A stretch of 64,000 nucleotides of DNA from JAMWDF01 sp964645405 (lineage in GTDB: Bacteria; Ratteibacteria; UBA8468; B48-G9; DSTR01). Under the pieces are notes generated by a model. That model worked only from the letters and a program-made list of their open reading frames with translations, ran no database searches and was not told the DNA's origin. The DNA lies in NCBI GenBank assembly GCA_964645405.1, contig CAZYCA010000016.1, forward strand, positions 186,001-250,000. Reading direction: 5' to 3'. Shown in pieces: positions 27,791 to 35,945 of this stretch. The translations under genes were made by a program, and so were the position numbers. Numbering within the stretch: the first letter of the stretch is position 1; every line of letters begins with the position of its first letter.

Positions 27791-28789
27791 TCAATCCGCA
27801 AAGGAAAGCAATTTGTGCCAGCCAGAAGTAGCCGATGTTTTTCCATCTTTGTCCAGAAGCATTCCCTCAACACCCTTTATTCTGGTCAGTAACATTATCC
27901 CTTCCTTCCTGCCGAGTACGTAACAGGCTGTAGCCAGACCGTCAGCAGTAGTACAATCCGTTGCTACCACAGTGGCACTTACAGGGAATTCTTGCACGGT
28001 TTTACCGGTCCGCGGGTCAATGATATGACCGTATTTTTTGCCTTTAATCAACAGATAGCGTCGGTAATCTCCCGAGGTAGCTACAGCCCTGTTAGAAAGC
28101 CGAATGATAGCAACAATTTCTTTTTCCTTCCAGGGGCTTTGAATACCAATCTGCCACTTTTTACCTTCAGGATTTAGCCCGGAGCAAAAAATGTCTCCAC
28201 CAGCATTTATTAGAAAACCTGAGAGTTTTAGATTGTCAAGATACCGGGCGACCTTATCGACAATAAAACCTTTGGCAATACCTCCCAGGTCCAGGGCCAT
28301 CCCTTCAGGTAAACTGAGACGCCGATTCTGTAAACGAATTTTCTGCCAGCCGACCCTTCTCAGACAAGCAGCAATTTCTTTTTCTGCAGGGGGCAAGCCA
28401 CGTTTTTCAGCCTCTGTATAAAGTTTAATCAATGGGGCACAGCTGGGGTCAAAAGCGCCTTTAGAAAGCCTGCTGATAATCAGAGCCCTGGTAATAAGCT
28501 CCGCCATAGGTTCAGAAACAATACCGCCACCATGAAGGTTAAGACGCACCAGTTCACTATCCGGCAGATGCGCACTGAAACATTTTTCCAGAGTCCGGAC
28601 AAGGTTAAAGGAAGATTCTACCGCCTGCCTGGCTTCTGGAGTATCCGGAACGGTGATAGTAACTATAGTACCTAATGCTGCTTCTGACAGCTGGTAAGCC
28701 GGGTAGCCACAACATGCCTGCCGGAAAAAAAATCCCTGGGCAGTGAAAAAAAGAAGGAAATTAAGAAAGATTTTTAATTTCGCTTTCAT
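27791..28789 (-). CDS. apbE: FAD:protein FMN transferase ApbE
   Basis: Exported, magnesium-dependent flavin transferase that attaches FMN to threonine in flavoproteins such as Rnf and Nqr subunits. The 332-residue protein has an N-terminal signal peptide (residues ~5-24, FLNFLLFFTAQGFFF), FDPSCAPL, the LDLGGIAKGF motif, NAGGDI and the metal-site region near the C-terminus, which reads TDCTTADGLATA where relatives have SA--AD-LAT. No Rnf, Nqr or NosR client is in the window; the flavin-related ribF is 12 kb away. Confidence 0.93.
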   Translation of the reverse strand: MKAKLKIFLNFLLFFTAQGFFFRQACCGYPAYQLSEAALGTIVTITVPDTPEARQAVESSFNLVRTLEKCFSAHLPDSELVRLNLHGGGIVSEPMAELITRALIISRLSKGAFDPSCAPLIKLYTEAEKRGLPPAEKEIAACLRRVGWQKIRLQNRRLSLPEGMALDLGGIAKGFIVDKVARYLDNLKLSGFLINAGGDIFCSGLNPEGKKWQIGIQSPWKEKEIVAIIRLSNRAVATSGDYRRYLLIKGKKYGHIIDPRTGKTVQEFPVSATVVATDCTTADGLATACYVLGRKEGIMLLTRIKGVEGMLLDKDGKTSATSGWHKLLSFAD

Positions 28790-28790
28790 T

Positions 28791-28819
28791 TTGACAGTCA
28801 GGCTTTTTGATGAGAAAAT
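28791..28819 (+). promoter_or_regulatory. candidate promoter for the sugar-phosphate isomerase-like gene
   Basis: Perfect TTGACA (28791-28796), 17-base spacer, GAAAAT (28814-28819) preceded by TGA, an extended -10 with a weak hexamer. Confidence 0.5.
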
Positions 28820-28828
28820 TTATTACTC

Positions 28829-28857
28829 ATTCTAAAAGCTGGCAGGACAAATGTCAA
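28829..28857 (-). promoter_or_regulatory. candidate promoter for apbE
   Basis: Minus-strand TTGACA (28857-28852), 17-base spacer, TAGAAT (28834-28829). Transcripts would start near 28822 and run through the facing plus-strand promoter. Confidence 0.55.
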
Positions 28858-28871
28858 AAAGGGGGAATTTT

Positions 28872-29612
28872 ATGAAGGTAGAGTTTGGTGTTCAAAGTTA
28901 CTGTTTTCGGCATTTCAAGGACAATCGTCAGGTGGCTTCTCTGGTAAAGGAGTGCGGACTGGACAGGATAGAAATCTGTGGCGTACACGTTGATTTTACC
29001 AAAGAAGAGACTTTTCCAGAGGTGGTGGCTATTTACCGGCAGGCAGGAGTAAAACTAATATCCTCAGGAGTGAATGGTCTGGCGAATAGGGAGAAGGAAG
29101 AACGAAAGTTGTTTGATTTTTTACGTCAGGCTGGTGCCAGTTTGATGAGTATCAGTTTTAACATTCATACGATTCCTGATTGTTTTCGTACTGCAGAGCG
29201 TCTGGCTGAAGAATACGGTGTTAGACTGGCCATCCATAACCATGGCGGGCGGCACTGGTTAGGGTCAACTGAGGCACTCTCCTATGTTTTTTCCCGGACC
29301 TCCGGGCGTATCGGATTATGTCTTGATACTGCCTGGGCAATGGATGCCGGTGAAGACCCGGTTGCGATGGTGGAAAGATTTGCGGACAGGTTATATGCTG
29401 TGCATGTAAAAGATTTTGTTTTTGACCGGGCAAGGCGGCATCAGGATGTGATTGCCGGGGAAGGAAATCTGGATTTGAAAAAGTTTTTCCAGGCACTCAG
29501 GAAAGCATCATTTTCTGGAGAATCTATCATTGAATATGAGGCAGATGCAGAAAATCCTGTTGCTGCCCTGCAAAAATGTGTAGCAGCTTTGAAAGAAGCA
29601 GCTGGTTGCTAA
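28872..29612 (+). CDS. sugar phosphate isomerase/epimerase (xylose isomerase-like TIM barrel)
   Basis: The 246-residue protein belongs to the AP-endonuclease-2/xylose-isomerase-like TIM-barrel family (IolE, hydroxypyruvate isomerase, L-ribulose phosphate epimerase relatives). Metal-site residues are suggested by DRIEICGVH, LAIHNHGGRH, the LCLDTAWAM strand, VHVKDF and the final SIIEYEAD. The substrate cannot be assigned. I chose the ATG at 28872, 5-9 bases after an AAAAAGGGGG ribosome site; the ATG at 28851 overlaps the -35 box of the apbE promoter. It converges with the ParA-partner gene. Confidence 0.85.
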   Translation: MKVEFGVQSYCFRHFKDNRQVASLVKECGLDRIEICGVHVDFTKEETFPEVVAIYRQAGVKLISSGVNGLANREKEERKLFDFLRQAGASLMSISFNIHTIPDCFRTAERLAEEYGVRLAIHNHGGRHWLGSTEALSYVFSRTSGRIGLCLDTAWAMDAGEDPVAMVERFADRLYAVHVKDFVFDRARRHQDVIAGEGNLDLKKFFQALRKASFSGESIIEYEADAENPVAALQKCVAALKEAAGC

Positions 29613-29621
29613 CAGGAAGCG

Positions 29622-29975
29622 CTACCGAAGACACTTTTTCACCCTCTCCAGAAGTACATTTTCGTCAGGAATATTGGTGATGTCAAAGCGGCAGTCTTTG
29701 AAGGCATCAATGAAAACCCGCAGGATAGTGTTTTTGGTAATGCGTTCGCGGCGATAGGCTGCCGAGCGATTTTTTTGAATCTCTCTTACCAGTCGCTCCA
29801 GAAATTCTAACTGGTCAGAGCGGAGAAGCGTTGTTAATCTTACTTCAAAGGTGCGAAACTTAGGTTGAGGAAGAGGCAATGGCTGGTTGCTTGTACCTTT
29901 TTTCCCCTTTACATCCAGGGTAGTGGTAGGCTGAATCCAGCTGAGCGGGTCCCTGCCAAGTCCTGTTTTTTTCAT
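29622..29975 (-). CDS. small ParA-linked protein, possible DNA-binding partition partner
   Basis: A 117-residue protein I do not recognise as a named family. Its N-terminus KKTGLGRDPLSWI recalls the GLGRGL-ALI opening of ParB proteins, but there is no ParB/Spo0J nuclease domain. The centre, FEVRLTTLLRSDQLEFLERLVREIQ followed by AYRRERITKNTILRVFIDAF, has a strand-helix-helix pattern like ribbon-helix-helix DNA-binding proteins. The 4-base overlap with the parA stop indicates co-translation, so it is probably ParA's centromere- or cargo-binding partner. That function is inferred from position and pattern only. Confidence 0.6.
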   Translation of the reverse strand: MKKTGLGRDPLSWIQPTTTLDVKGKKGTSNQPLPLPQPKFRTFEVRLTTLLRSDQLEFLERLVREIQKNRSAAYRRERITKNTILRVFIDAFKDCRFDITNIPDENVLLERVKKCLR

Positions 29976-30739
29976 ATTTTTCCCTCCTGCTTTATTATTT
30001 CCTTTGTGAGCCTGTGATAGTCCTCAGCCCCGTGAGATAACGGCGCAAAGGAAAAAATATCCTTACCAAAACCTGGTGCCTCTGCTAACCGGACATTTTC
30101 CCGGATGAAGGTGCGATAAACTTTATTCTTAAAGTGTTCCTTAACCCTGAAAGCTACATCACGGCAGATGTTTTTACGCTGGTCAAACATGGTTATCACT
30201 ACTCCCGAAATCTTCAGGTCTCTATTGATGCGTTTCTGAACTAGCTCTATGGTCTGCAGCAGTTTTGTCAGTCCTTCCAGGGCAAAAAATTCAGCCTGGA
30301 TGGGAATTATTACTTCTGTCACAGCTGTCAGGGCATTAAGGGTGAGAAGGCCCAGAGATGGAGGACAATCAATGATGATATAATCAAAACTCCCTTTCAT
30401 CTTTTTCAAGGCATCACGGAGAACCGCCTCCCGGCCAACTGCTGTTACCAGTTCAATCTCGGCGCTGGCTAATTCAATTTTTGAGGGTAATAGAGACAGC
30501 CCCTCCTGGGAGGTAGAAACAATAGCCTGCTGAAGGGGCAGGTTTGCTACCATAACTTCATATGCGGAGTTGGTAACAGACGGTGGTTCCAGTCCGAGGT
30601 GGATAGTAGTGTGTGCCTGCGGGTCCAGGTCAACCACAAGAACTTTTTTCCCTGAGCGCGCCAGGTTCACGCTTGTATTTACTACAGTGGTGGTTTTCCC
30701 AGAGCCGCCCTTCTGGTTAATTACTGCTATTTTTCTCAT
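29972..30739 (-). CDS. parA: ParA/Soj-family partition ATPase
   Basis: MinD/ParA-type ATPase that positions DNA or protein cargo. The 255-residue protein has the deviant Walker A KGGSGKTT (residues 10-17) including the signature lysine, DLDPQAH, and IDCPPSLGLLTLNAL (Walker B). It has the short-N-terminus (type Ib/Soj-like) layout, with no HTH domain. A strong ribosome site (AGGAGG) precedes the ATG. There is no parB next to it; a small unrelated protein occupies that place. With no replication or gid genes around, a chromosomal origin link is not shown. Confidence 0.93.
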   Translation of the reverse strand: MRKIAVINQKGGSGKTTTVVNTSVNLARSGKKVLVVDLDPQAHTTIHLGLEPPSVTNSAYEVMVANLPLQQAIVSTSQEGLSLLPSKIELASAEIELVTAVGREAVLRDALKKMKGSFDYIIIDCPPSLGLLTLNALTAVTEVIIPIQAEFFALEGLTKLLQTIELVQKRINRDLKISGVVITMFDQRKNICRDVAFRVKEHFKNKVYRTFIRENVRLAEAPGFGKDIFSFAPLSHGAEDYHRLTKEIIKQEGKI

Positions 30740-30748
30740 GCCTCCTCC

Positions 30749-30773
30749 TGAAGTTAGAAGTTCTGAAGTTATG
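30749..30773. repeat. AAGTT-rich dispersed repeat, copy A
   Basis: TGAAGTTAGAAGTTCTGAAG followed by TTATG, in the leader of parA. It shares the core AGTTCTGAAGTT with the copies at 52486-52515 and 55507-55536 and a looser version at 43745-43793. All four sit between genes or at a gene's end. Confidence 0.5.
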
Positions 30774-30777
30774 CAAT

Positions 30778-30806
30778 AGTATAAAAACTAATTGCCTGTT
30801 TGTCAA
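30778..30806 (-). promoter_or_regulatory. candidate promoter for parA
   Basis: Minus-strand TTGACA (30806-30801), 17-base spacer, TATACT (30783-30778). Its -35 box shares five bases with the -35 box of the aroE promoter on the other strand. Confidence 0.65.
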
Positions 30807-30828
30807 TTCCTGATAGTATGGTTATACT
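30800..30828 (+). promoter_or_regulatory. candidate promoter for aroE-aroK
   Basis: TTGTCA (30800-30805), 17-base spacer, TATACT (30823-30828), ending 29 bases before the aroE ATG. Confidence 0.65.
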
Positions 30829-30857
30829 AAAGCAGGTAGCGGTGAAAGGACAGACTG

Positions 30858-31730
30858 ATGAAAATTAAAGGGACAACAAAGCTGGTTGGTGTTCTGGGCT
30901 ATCCCGTGCGACATTCTCTTTCCCCTGTTTTTCAGAATGCCGCTTTTCAACATTTGAAGATGGACTGGGTTTACGTACCCTGTGAGGTGAAACCTAAAAA
31001 TTTGAAGACAGCCATAGAGGGGCTGCAGGCTTTAGGATTTGTGGGAGTAAACGTTACCATCCCCTACAAGAAGGAAGTAATATTTTTCCTGAACGCACTG
31101 GATAGTGAAGCCAGAGCGCTGGGGTCAGTTAATACCATTAAGTTTGAGAAGAGCATCAGGAAGGGCTATAGCACTGATGGTGTTGGTTTTATTCGCTCCT
31201 TAAAGGAAGAAGGTAAATTTGACCCGCAGGGTAAAACGGTATTTCTCATAGGGGCAGGGGGTTCAGCTTATGCTGTTGCCGGCACCCTGATACGGGCAGG
31301 CATAAAAAAAATTTTTGTCTGTAACCGCACCTGGGAGAAAGCTGTGAACCTGGCTGAGTATCTGGGCAAGACTTTTTCTTTTCAGGAGATAGAACTGGTG
31401 GAGTTTTGCCGGAGACACAGAAAGAGTATCTGGGAGAATATTGATTTGCTTGTGAACACCACATCGGTAGGCTTAAAAGGAAGGGAAAAAACTTTAGTGA
31501 AGCCAGAAAATATGAGGCCGGGACTTTTTGTTTATGACCTTATCTATCACCGGTGGACAAGACTTTTGCATACGGCTCAGCGGTTAAACCTGCCACATCT
31601 TAACGGAATCTCCATGCTCATCTATCAGGGCGCCAGTTCCTTTGAAATCTGGACCGGAAAACGTGCACCGGTGGAAGTGATGAAAAACTCTCTGGGGCAG
31701 ATACCGGCTTTTGTGGAGAAAAGAAGGTGA
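30858..31730 (+). CDS. aroE: shikimate dehydrogenase
   Basis: NADPH-dependent reduction of 3-dehydroshikimate to shikimate. The 290-residue protein has the substrate site SLSP (GYPVRHSLSPVFQNAA), the catalytic Lys in NVTIPYKKEV, the dinucleotide loop GAGGSAYAVAGTL, NTTSVGL and the C-terminal NGISMLIYQGA with its conserved Gln. AAAGGA precedes the ATG. aroK begins at a GTG overlapping its stop by 4 bases. Confidence 0.95.
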   Translation: MKIKGTTKLVGVLGYPVRHSLSPVFQNAAFQHLKMDWVYVPCEVKPKNLKTAIEGLQALGFVGVNVTIPYKKEVIFFLNALDSEARALGSVNTIKFEKSIRKGYSTDGVGFIRSLKEEGKFDPQGKTVFLIGAGGSAYAVAGTLIRAGIKKIFVCNRTWEKAVNLAEYLGKTFSFQEIELVEFCRRHRKSIWENIDLLVNTTSVGLKGREKTLVKPENMRPGLFVYDLIYHRWTRLLHTAQRLNLPHLNGISMLIYQGASSFEIWTGKRAPVEVMKNSLGQIPAFVEKRR

Positions 31731-32242
31731 ATATTGTCCTGGTTGGTTACAGCGGCGTGGGTAAAAGCACAGTGGGCAGGATTCTGGCAAACAGGTTGAG
31801 CTTCAAGTTTATTGACATCAAAGAAATAATAGAACAACAGGAAGGAAACAAGATTCCTTTTCTGGTCCAGACAAAAGGACAAAGTTATGTTGACAGGAAA
31901 GAAGCGGAACTGATTGCCGAAGTCAGTTGCCAGGAAAATGTTATTATCGCTACCAGTTCCAGGTCTCTCCTGCAGGAGGAAAATTTTCTGTGCCTGCAAA
32001 AGAACGGCTGTTTAATCTGGTTAACTGCTGAACCGGCGATTGTGCTTCTTAGAACCTGTTCTTCTCTGAAAGATAGAGCGGTACTGCTAAAATCAAAAGA
32101 TGCTTTACAGATGATACGTAGCATTATGAAAGAAAGGGAAACCGGCTATCAAAAGGCAGAATATGTTGTGGACACCTCTGATTTGCCTCCGGAACAGGTG
32201 GTAGAACAGATTCTTCATTATCTTAGAGGAAAATTAACCTGA
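31727..32242 (+). CDS. aroK: shikimate kinase-family protein with substituted substrate site
   Basis: Shikimate kinase phosphorylates shikimate at O3. The 171-residue protein has family size and fold: Walker A GYSGVGKST (residues 7-15), the lid DRAVLL and the late KERETGYQKAEYVVDT block. The usual shikimate-binding residues are changed: the second Asp of the D-T-D motif is Lys32, the Arg of GE--FR is Asp56, and the GGG loop is Ser77-Ser78-Arg79. It starts at GTG overlapping the aroE stop, so it is translated with aroE. It may be a real but unusual AroK, a regulatory pseudokinase, or a kinase for another substrate. No second shikimate kinase is visible here. Confidence 0.75.
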   Translation: MNIVLVGYSGVGKSTVGRILANRLSFKFIDIKEIIEQQEGNKIPFLVQTKGQSYVDRKEAELIAEVSCQENVIIATSSRSLLQEENFLCLQKNGCLIWLTAEPAIVLLRTCSSLKDRAVLLKSKDALQMIRSIMKERETGYQKAEYVVDTSDLPPEQVVEQILHYLRGKLT

Positions 32243-32260
32243 ATCAGCCTTTTTTTGCTT

Positions 32261-33418
32261 TCAGAGAAGTCCTTTCAGCCTGAGCCATTTCTTATCCAGT
32301 CGGGCTAAACTGTCATAGGCCCTCGCCAGGTAAAGAGCATCCAGAATGGCAATCGCCATCATGGCTTCCGCGACAACATAGATTCGTCCAAGAAGGGTAG
32401 GGTCCCGGCGGGTAATCGGGCTGAGTATTTCTTCTTTCATGGTGCGCATGTTGATAGAACATTGCTGTTTGGAAATTGTGGGGGTAGGTTTAATAGCTAA
32501 CCGCACGACAATATCTTCACCATTGCTCATTCCCCCTAAAAGGCCACCAGCATTGTTAGTGCGAAAACGCACGCGGCCTTCTCTGTCCAGGTAAGGCTGG
32601 TCGTTATTCTCTGACCCCTTCATTCTGGCGACACCAAAACCAGCTCCAAACTCAATTCCTTTCACCGCACCGATAGAACAAAGGGCATGGGCAATGGTAG
32701 CACTGAGTTTATCAAAGACCGGTTCGCCCAGTGCAGGAGGAACATTATGTCCTACCACCTGGATAACACCTCCGGCTGTATCACCTTCTTCCTTAACCTT
32801 TAATACTGCTTCCTCCATCTTTTTCGCTGCTTCTAAATCCGGACAATTAATTTCATTTTTCCGGTAGTTGCGTTTTGCCTGGTAAAAACTCACTGGCCTG
32901 GCTTTAATCCCCAGACACTCCACGGTGTAGGCAATAATTTCTATTCCTTCTCTGGCTAAAATAAACTTGGCTACAGCGCCACCGGCTACCCGGGCTACAG
33001 TTTCCCGTCCTGAGGCGCGGCCAGCTCCACACCAGTCCTGGGCCTGACCGTACTTCAGAAAAAAAGGATAGGTAGCATGCCCCGGGCGGAAGATATCTTT
33101 GTAGGAGTAGTATTGCTGGATATGGACAGGCTGGGTGTCCACATTATAAACGATAATCCCGACAGGTGCCCCTGTAGTCAAACCATCCTGACCAATTCCC
33201 GCAAAAATTTCGCACTGGTCTGTTTCCTTTCTCGGGCTGTTGAGTTTTCCCACTCCCGGTCTTCTTTTATCCAGCTCTCTCTGAATGACTTCTCGTGTGA
33301 GCTTCAAGCCAGGTGGTACACCATCAACAATTACTGCCAGTCCGGAACCCTTACCCTTACCATAGGATTCCCCACAGGTTGTTATCCGGAAAATCCGCCC
33401 AAACGTATTTCCTAACAT
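32261..33418 (-). CDS. aroC: chorismate synthase
   Basis: Reduced-FMN-dependent 1,4-elimination of phosphate from EPSP to chorismate. The 385-residue protein has the opening GNTFGRIFRITTCGESYGKG, the RPGVGKLNSPRKETD block, GRASGRETVARVAGGAVA and the C-terminal RRDPTLLGR region. It has good ribosome-site sequence (AGGAGGAG) before the ATG and follows aroA by 39 bases, forming an aroA-aroC unit opposite to aroE-aroK. Confidence 0.95.
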   Translation of the reverse strand: MLGNTFGRIFRITTCGESYGKGKGSGLAVIVDGVPPGLKLTREVIQRELDKRRPGVGKLNSPRKETDQCEIFAGIGQDGLTTGAPVGIIVYNVDTQPVHIQQYYSYKDIFRPGHATYPFFLKYGQAQDWCGAGRASGRETVARVAGGAVAKFILAREGIEIIAYTVECLGIKARPVSFYQAKRNYRKNEINCPDLEAAKKMEEAVLKVKEEGDTAGGVIQVVGHNVPPALGEPVFDKLSATIAHALCSIGAVKGIEFGAGFGVARMKGSENNDQPYLDREGRVRFRTNNAGGLLGGMSNGEDIVVRLAIKPTPTISKQQCSINMRTMKEEILSPITRRDPTLLGRIYVVAEAMMAIAILDALYLARAYDSLARLDKKWLRLKGLL

Positions 33419-33457
33419 TTCTCCTCCTGTTTTCTTTTCCCTTACTACTTGTTCTTA

Positions 33458-34738
33458 TCACTCCTTCAGTTCCACTTTTGCACCTAACTGCTGGAGCATT
33501 TCAAAAAATCCTGGAAAAGTTACTCCGGCGGCTTCGGCTGTAGAAACGACGGTCAACCCTTCCGCTATTAGCCCGGCCAGCGTCAAAGCCATAACCACCC
33601 GGTGGTCATGATGACCGTCCACCACGGTTCCTTTAAGGCGAGAGTGATAGATAATCAAGCCATCCCTTTTTTCTTCTACTCTGGCTCCCATCTTTCGCAG
33701 CTGGCTAGCCATCACAGAGATGCGGTCAGTTTCCTTGATTCTGGCATGAGCAACATTATCCAGGACTGTTTTACCTTCAGCCGCACAGGCAATGACCGCC
33801 AGCGCCGGTAAGGCATCAGGCGTACGGTTAAGATCCAGGTGAACACCCTGAAGTTTGCAGCCACCTTGAATTCTAATGCTATTTTTCTTTACCTGTATCC
33901 TGGCACCCATCTGTTGTAAATATTTAAGAACCAACCTGTCGCCCTGGGTATCATCTGGATTAAGTCCGTAGATGCTGACATCAGAATCAATTAAGGTAGC
34001 AGCCACAAGAGGAAAAGTTGCTGTGCTCCAGTCACCCGGGATTACCTTTTGAAAGGGATGGTAGCGCTGATTTCCCTTAATAGAAAAATGTGTAAAGTCG
34101 TGATTTCTTACGCATCTGATACCCTGCTCCGCCAGCCAGGCAAGAGTCATTTCCACGTACGGGACTTCATTCAAATTGGTGACAACTATCTCTGTATCTT
34201 TGCTGGCCAGTGGGGTGGCGATAAGCAGGGAGGAGACAAACTGGGAACTGAGACCATTGACAGTAGCTTTGCCACCGCTTAACGTTCCCCTTACAGAAAT
34301 AGGGGGGCAACCATTGTTTTTTAGAGAAACAGCTTTCGCCCCCAGTTGATTGAGAGCATCAAGAAGAGGCTGGACCGTCCGGGAGCGAAGAGAAAAATCT
34401 CCGTCGAGAATGGTTTCAAATGGTGCCAGTGCTGCTATCCCGGCAACCAGGTTAAGAGAAGTTCCGGAATTCATTAAATTCAGTTTTTTCCCCGGGGTTG
34501 AGGGAAGGCGTCCAAAACCAGTGATTTCCCATTTTTCGTATCCGCAACTAATTCTGGCACCAAGGCTGCGGCAGGCATTGACAGCTGCTTGTGTGTCAGC
34601 TGACTGAAGAGGTCTGATAATGGTAGATTTTCCCTCGGCAAGAGAAGCAATGACGATTCCTCTGATGGTATGAGACTTGGAACCAGGGACGATAAATTCC
34701 CCTTCCAGTTTTCTGGCAGGATGAACGATGGCCTGCAT
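33458..34738 (-). CDS. aroA: 3-phosphoshikimate 1-carboxyvinyltransferase (EPSP synthase)
   Basis: Adds the enolpyruvyl group of PEP to shikimate 3-phosphate. The 426-residue protein has the two inverse alpha/beta domains with VPGSKSHTIRG near residue 20 (catalytic Lys), LNSGTSLNLVAGIAAL, the GDFSLRSRTVQPLLDALNQLGA phosphate loop region (split over two strands) and the late RIKETDRISVM motif. Upstream on the minus strand, TTGCCT-18-TAAAAT ends 6 bases before the ATG, so the transcript may be leaderless. No ribosome site is visible. Confidence 0.95.
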   Translation of the reverse strand: MQAIVHPARKLEGEFIVPGSKSHTIRGIVIASLAEGKSTIIRPLQSADTQAAVNACRSLGARISCGYEKWEITGFGRLPSTPGKKLNLMNSGTSLNLVAGIAALAPFETILDGDFSLRSRTVQPLLDALNQLGAKAVSLKNNGCPPISVRGTLSGGKATVNGLSSQFVSSLLIATPLASKDTEIVVTNLNEVPYVEMTLAWLAEQGIRCVRNHDFTHFSIKGNQRYHPFQKVIPGDWSTATFPLVAATLIDSDVSIYGLNPDDTQGDRLVLKYLQQMGARIQVKKNSIRIQGGCKLQGVHLDLNRTPDALPALAVIACAAEGKTVLDNVAHARIKETDRISVMASQLRKMGARVEEKRDGLIIYHSRLKGTVVDGHHDHRVVMALTLAGLIAEGLTVVSTAEAAGVTFPGFFEMLQQLGAKVELKE

Positions 34739-34744
34739 AATTGA

Positions 34745-34774
34745 ATTTTACCACCAGACAGGTGATAGAGGCAA
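34745..34774 (-). promoter_or_regulatory. candidate promoter for aroA, giving a leaderless message
   Basis: TTGCCT (34774-34769), 18-base spacer, TAAAAT (34750-34745). The ATG begins at 34738, 6 bases after the -10 box, which is where transcription would begin. Confidence 0.5.
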
Positions 34775-34787
34775 TCCTGGCAAGCAA

Positions 34788-34816
34788 ATGACATTGGTGG
34801 CTGGTGATGCTATAAT
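34788..34816 (+). promoter_or_regulatory. candidate promoter for aroB-pheA-aroF
   Basis: ATGACA (34788-34793), 17-base spacer, perfect TATAAT (34811-34816) preceded by TGC (extended -10). It lies 28 bases before the aroB ATG and overlaps no other promoter. Confidence 0.7.
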
Positions 34817-34844
34817 AGTTTTAACGAGCAAACTCATCACGTAA

Positions 34845-35945
34845 ATGAAGAAAATAACTATTTCCTTACAGGGAAGAAATTGTCAGGTTTACATAGGTGT
34901 GCAGATGGAGAATCTTGGTGCAATACTCAGAAAAGCAAAAATTGGCCAGCGTGCCCTGGTTGTCAGTGATAAAAAAGTTGCCGCGCTGTATGGAGAAAAG
35001 GCAGTTACCAGTCTGCGGCAGGCAGGTTTCCAGACTAAGATGGTCAAAATAATGCCAGGAGAAAAGGCTAAAACATTTGATACAGCGTACAGAATTCTCC
35101 TGCGGGCTGCTTGTTTCCATCTGGAAAGGACAGATGTGGTTATTGGATTGGGGGGTGGCGTTACCTGTGACCTGGCTGGTTTTGTAGCTTCTATTTATCT
35201 CAGGGGAGTAAACTATGTGAGTGTACCCACTACACTTTTAGCCCAGGTAGATGCCGCCATTGGGGGAAAGACCGGGGTTGATTTACCGTGCGGCAAGAAT
35301 CTGGTCGGTACTTTTTACCAGCCACAGCTGGTCTGGATAGATGTAGGAACTCTGTCTACTCTTTCCTCTCGGCAGATACGGGAGGGACTGGCTGAGGTGA
35401 TTAAATATGGAATGATTAAAGAACCAGGACTTTTTTCTTTTCTGGAGAGAATTCCTGTGGAAGAGCTTAGTAAACACTATCAATTTTTTGTGGAGACCAG
35501 TGTCAAAATTAAGGGAGAGGTTGTGGAAGAAGACGAAAAGGAAATATCAGGGGCAAGAGAAATTTTGAATTTCGGACACACCCTTGGGCACGGAATTGAA
35601 ATGGCCTGTCTTCCCCGGTATACCCATGGCGAAGCCGTAGCTTTAGGAATGGTGGGAGAGACATATCTGGCTGTGAAGGCTGGACTGGCAAAGGAACAGC
35701 TGACGGAGAGATTGATAGCCCTTTTACAAAAGTATGGGCTTGCCTGGAATATCAGTTTTCTGCCCTGGCGTCGTGTTCTTGGATATCTACAGCACGACAA
35801 AAAAGTTAGAAAGGGGAGGTGGCGCTTTGTTCTTCCCAGACAGATGGGCAGGGTAATAATTGGAAAACAACTGACTCCTGACTTTGTAAAAAAGGCCTGG
35901 TTGGATTTTTCCCGGAGGTATAAAAAATGGAATCAAGTCAACTGA
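34845..35945 (+). CDS. aroB: 3-dehydroquinate synthase
   Basis: Cyclises DAHP to 3-dehydroquinate with NAD and a metal ion. The 366-residue protein shows GGGVTCDLAGFVASIYLRG, the VPTTLLAQVDAAIGGKTGVD block, and the metal-ligand region EILNFGHTLGHGIE with further ligand His in YTHGEAVALGM. No Shine-Dalgarno sequence is evident before the ATG. pheA starts 19 bases before its stop. Confidence 0.96.
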   Translation: MKKITISLQGRNCQVYIGVQMENLGAILRKAKIGQRALVVSDKKVAALYGEKAVTSLRQAGFQTKMVKIMPGEKAKTFDTAYRILLRAACFHLERTDVVIGLGGGVTCDLAGFVASIYLRGVNYVSVPTTLLAQVDAAIGGKTGVDLPCGKNLVGTFYQPQLVWIDVGTLSTLSSRQIREGLAEVIKYGMIKEPGLFSFLERIPVEELSKHYQFFVETSVKIKGEVVEEDEKEISGAREILNFGHTLGHGIEMACLPRYTHGEAVALGMVGETYLAVKAGLAKEQLTERLIALLQKYGLAWNISFLPWRRVLGYLQHDKKVRKGRWRFVLPRQMGRVIIGKQLTPDFVKKAWLDFSRRYKKWNQVN

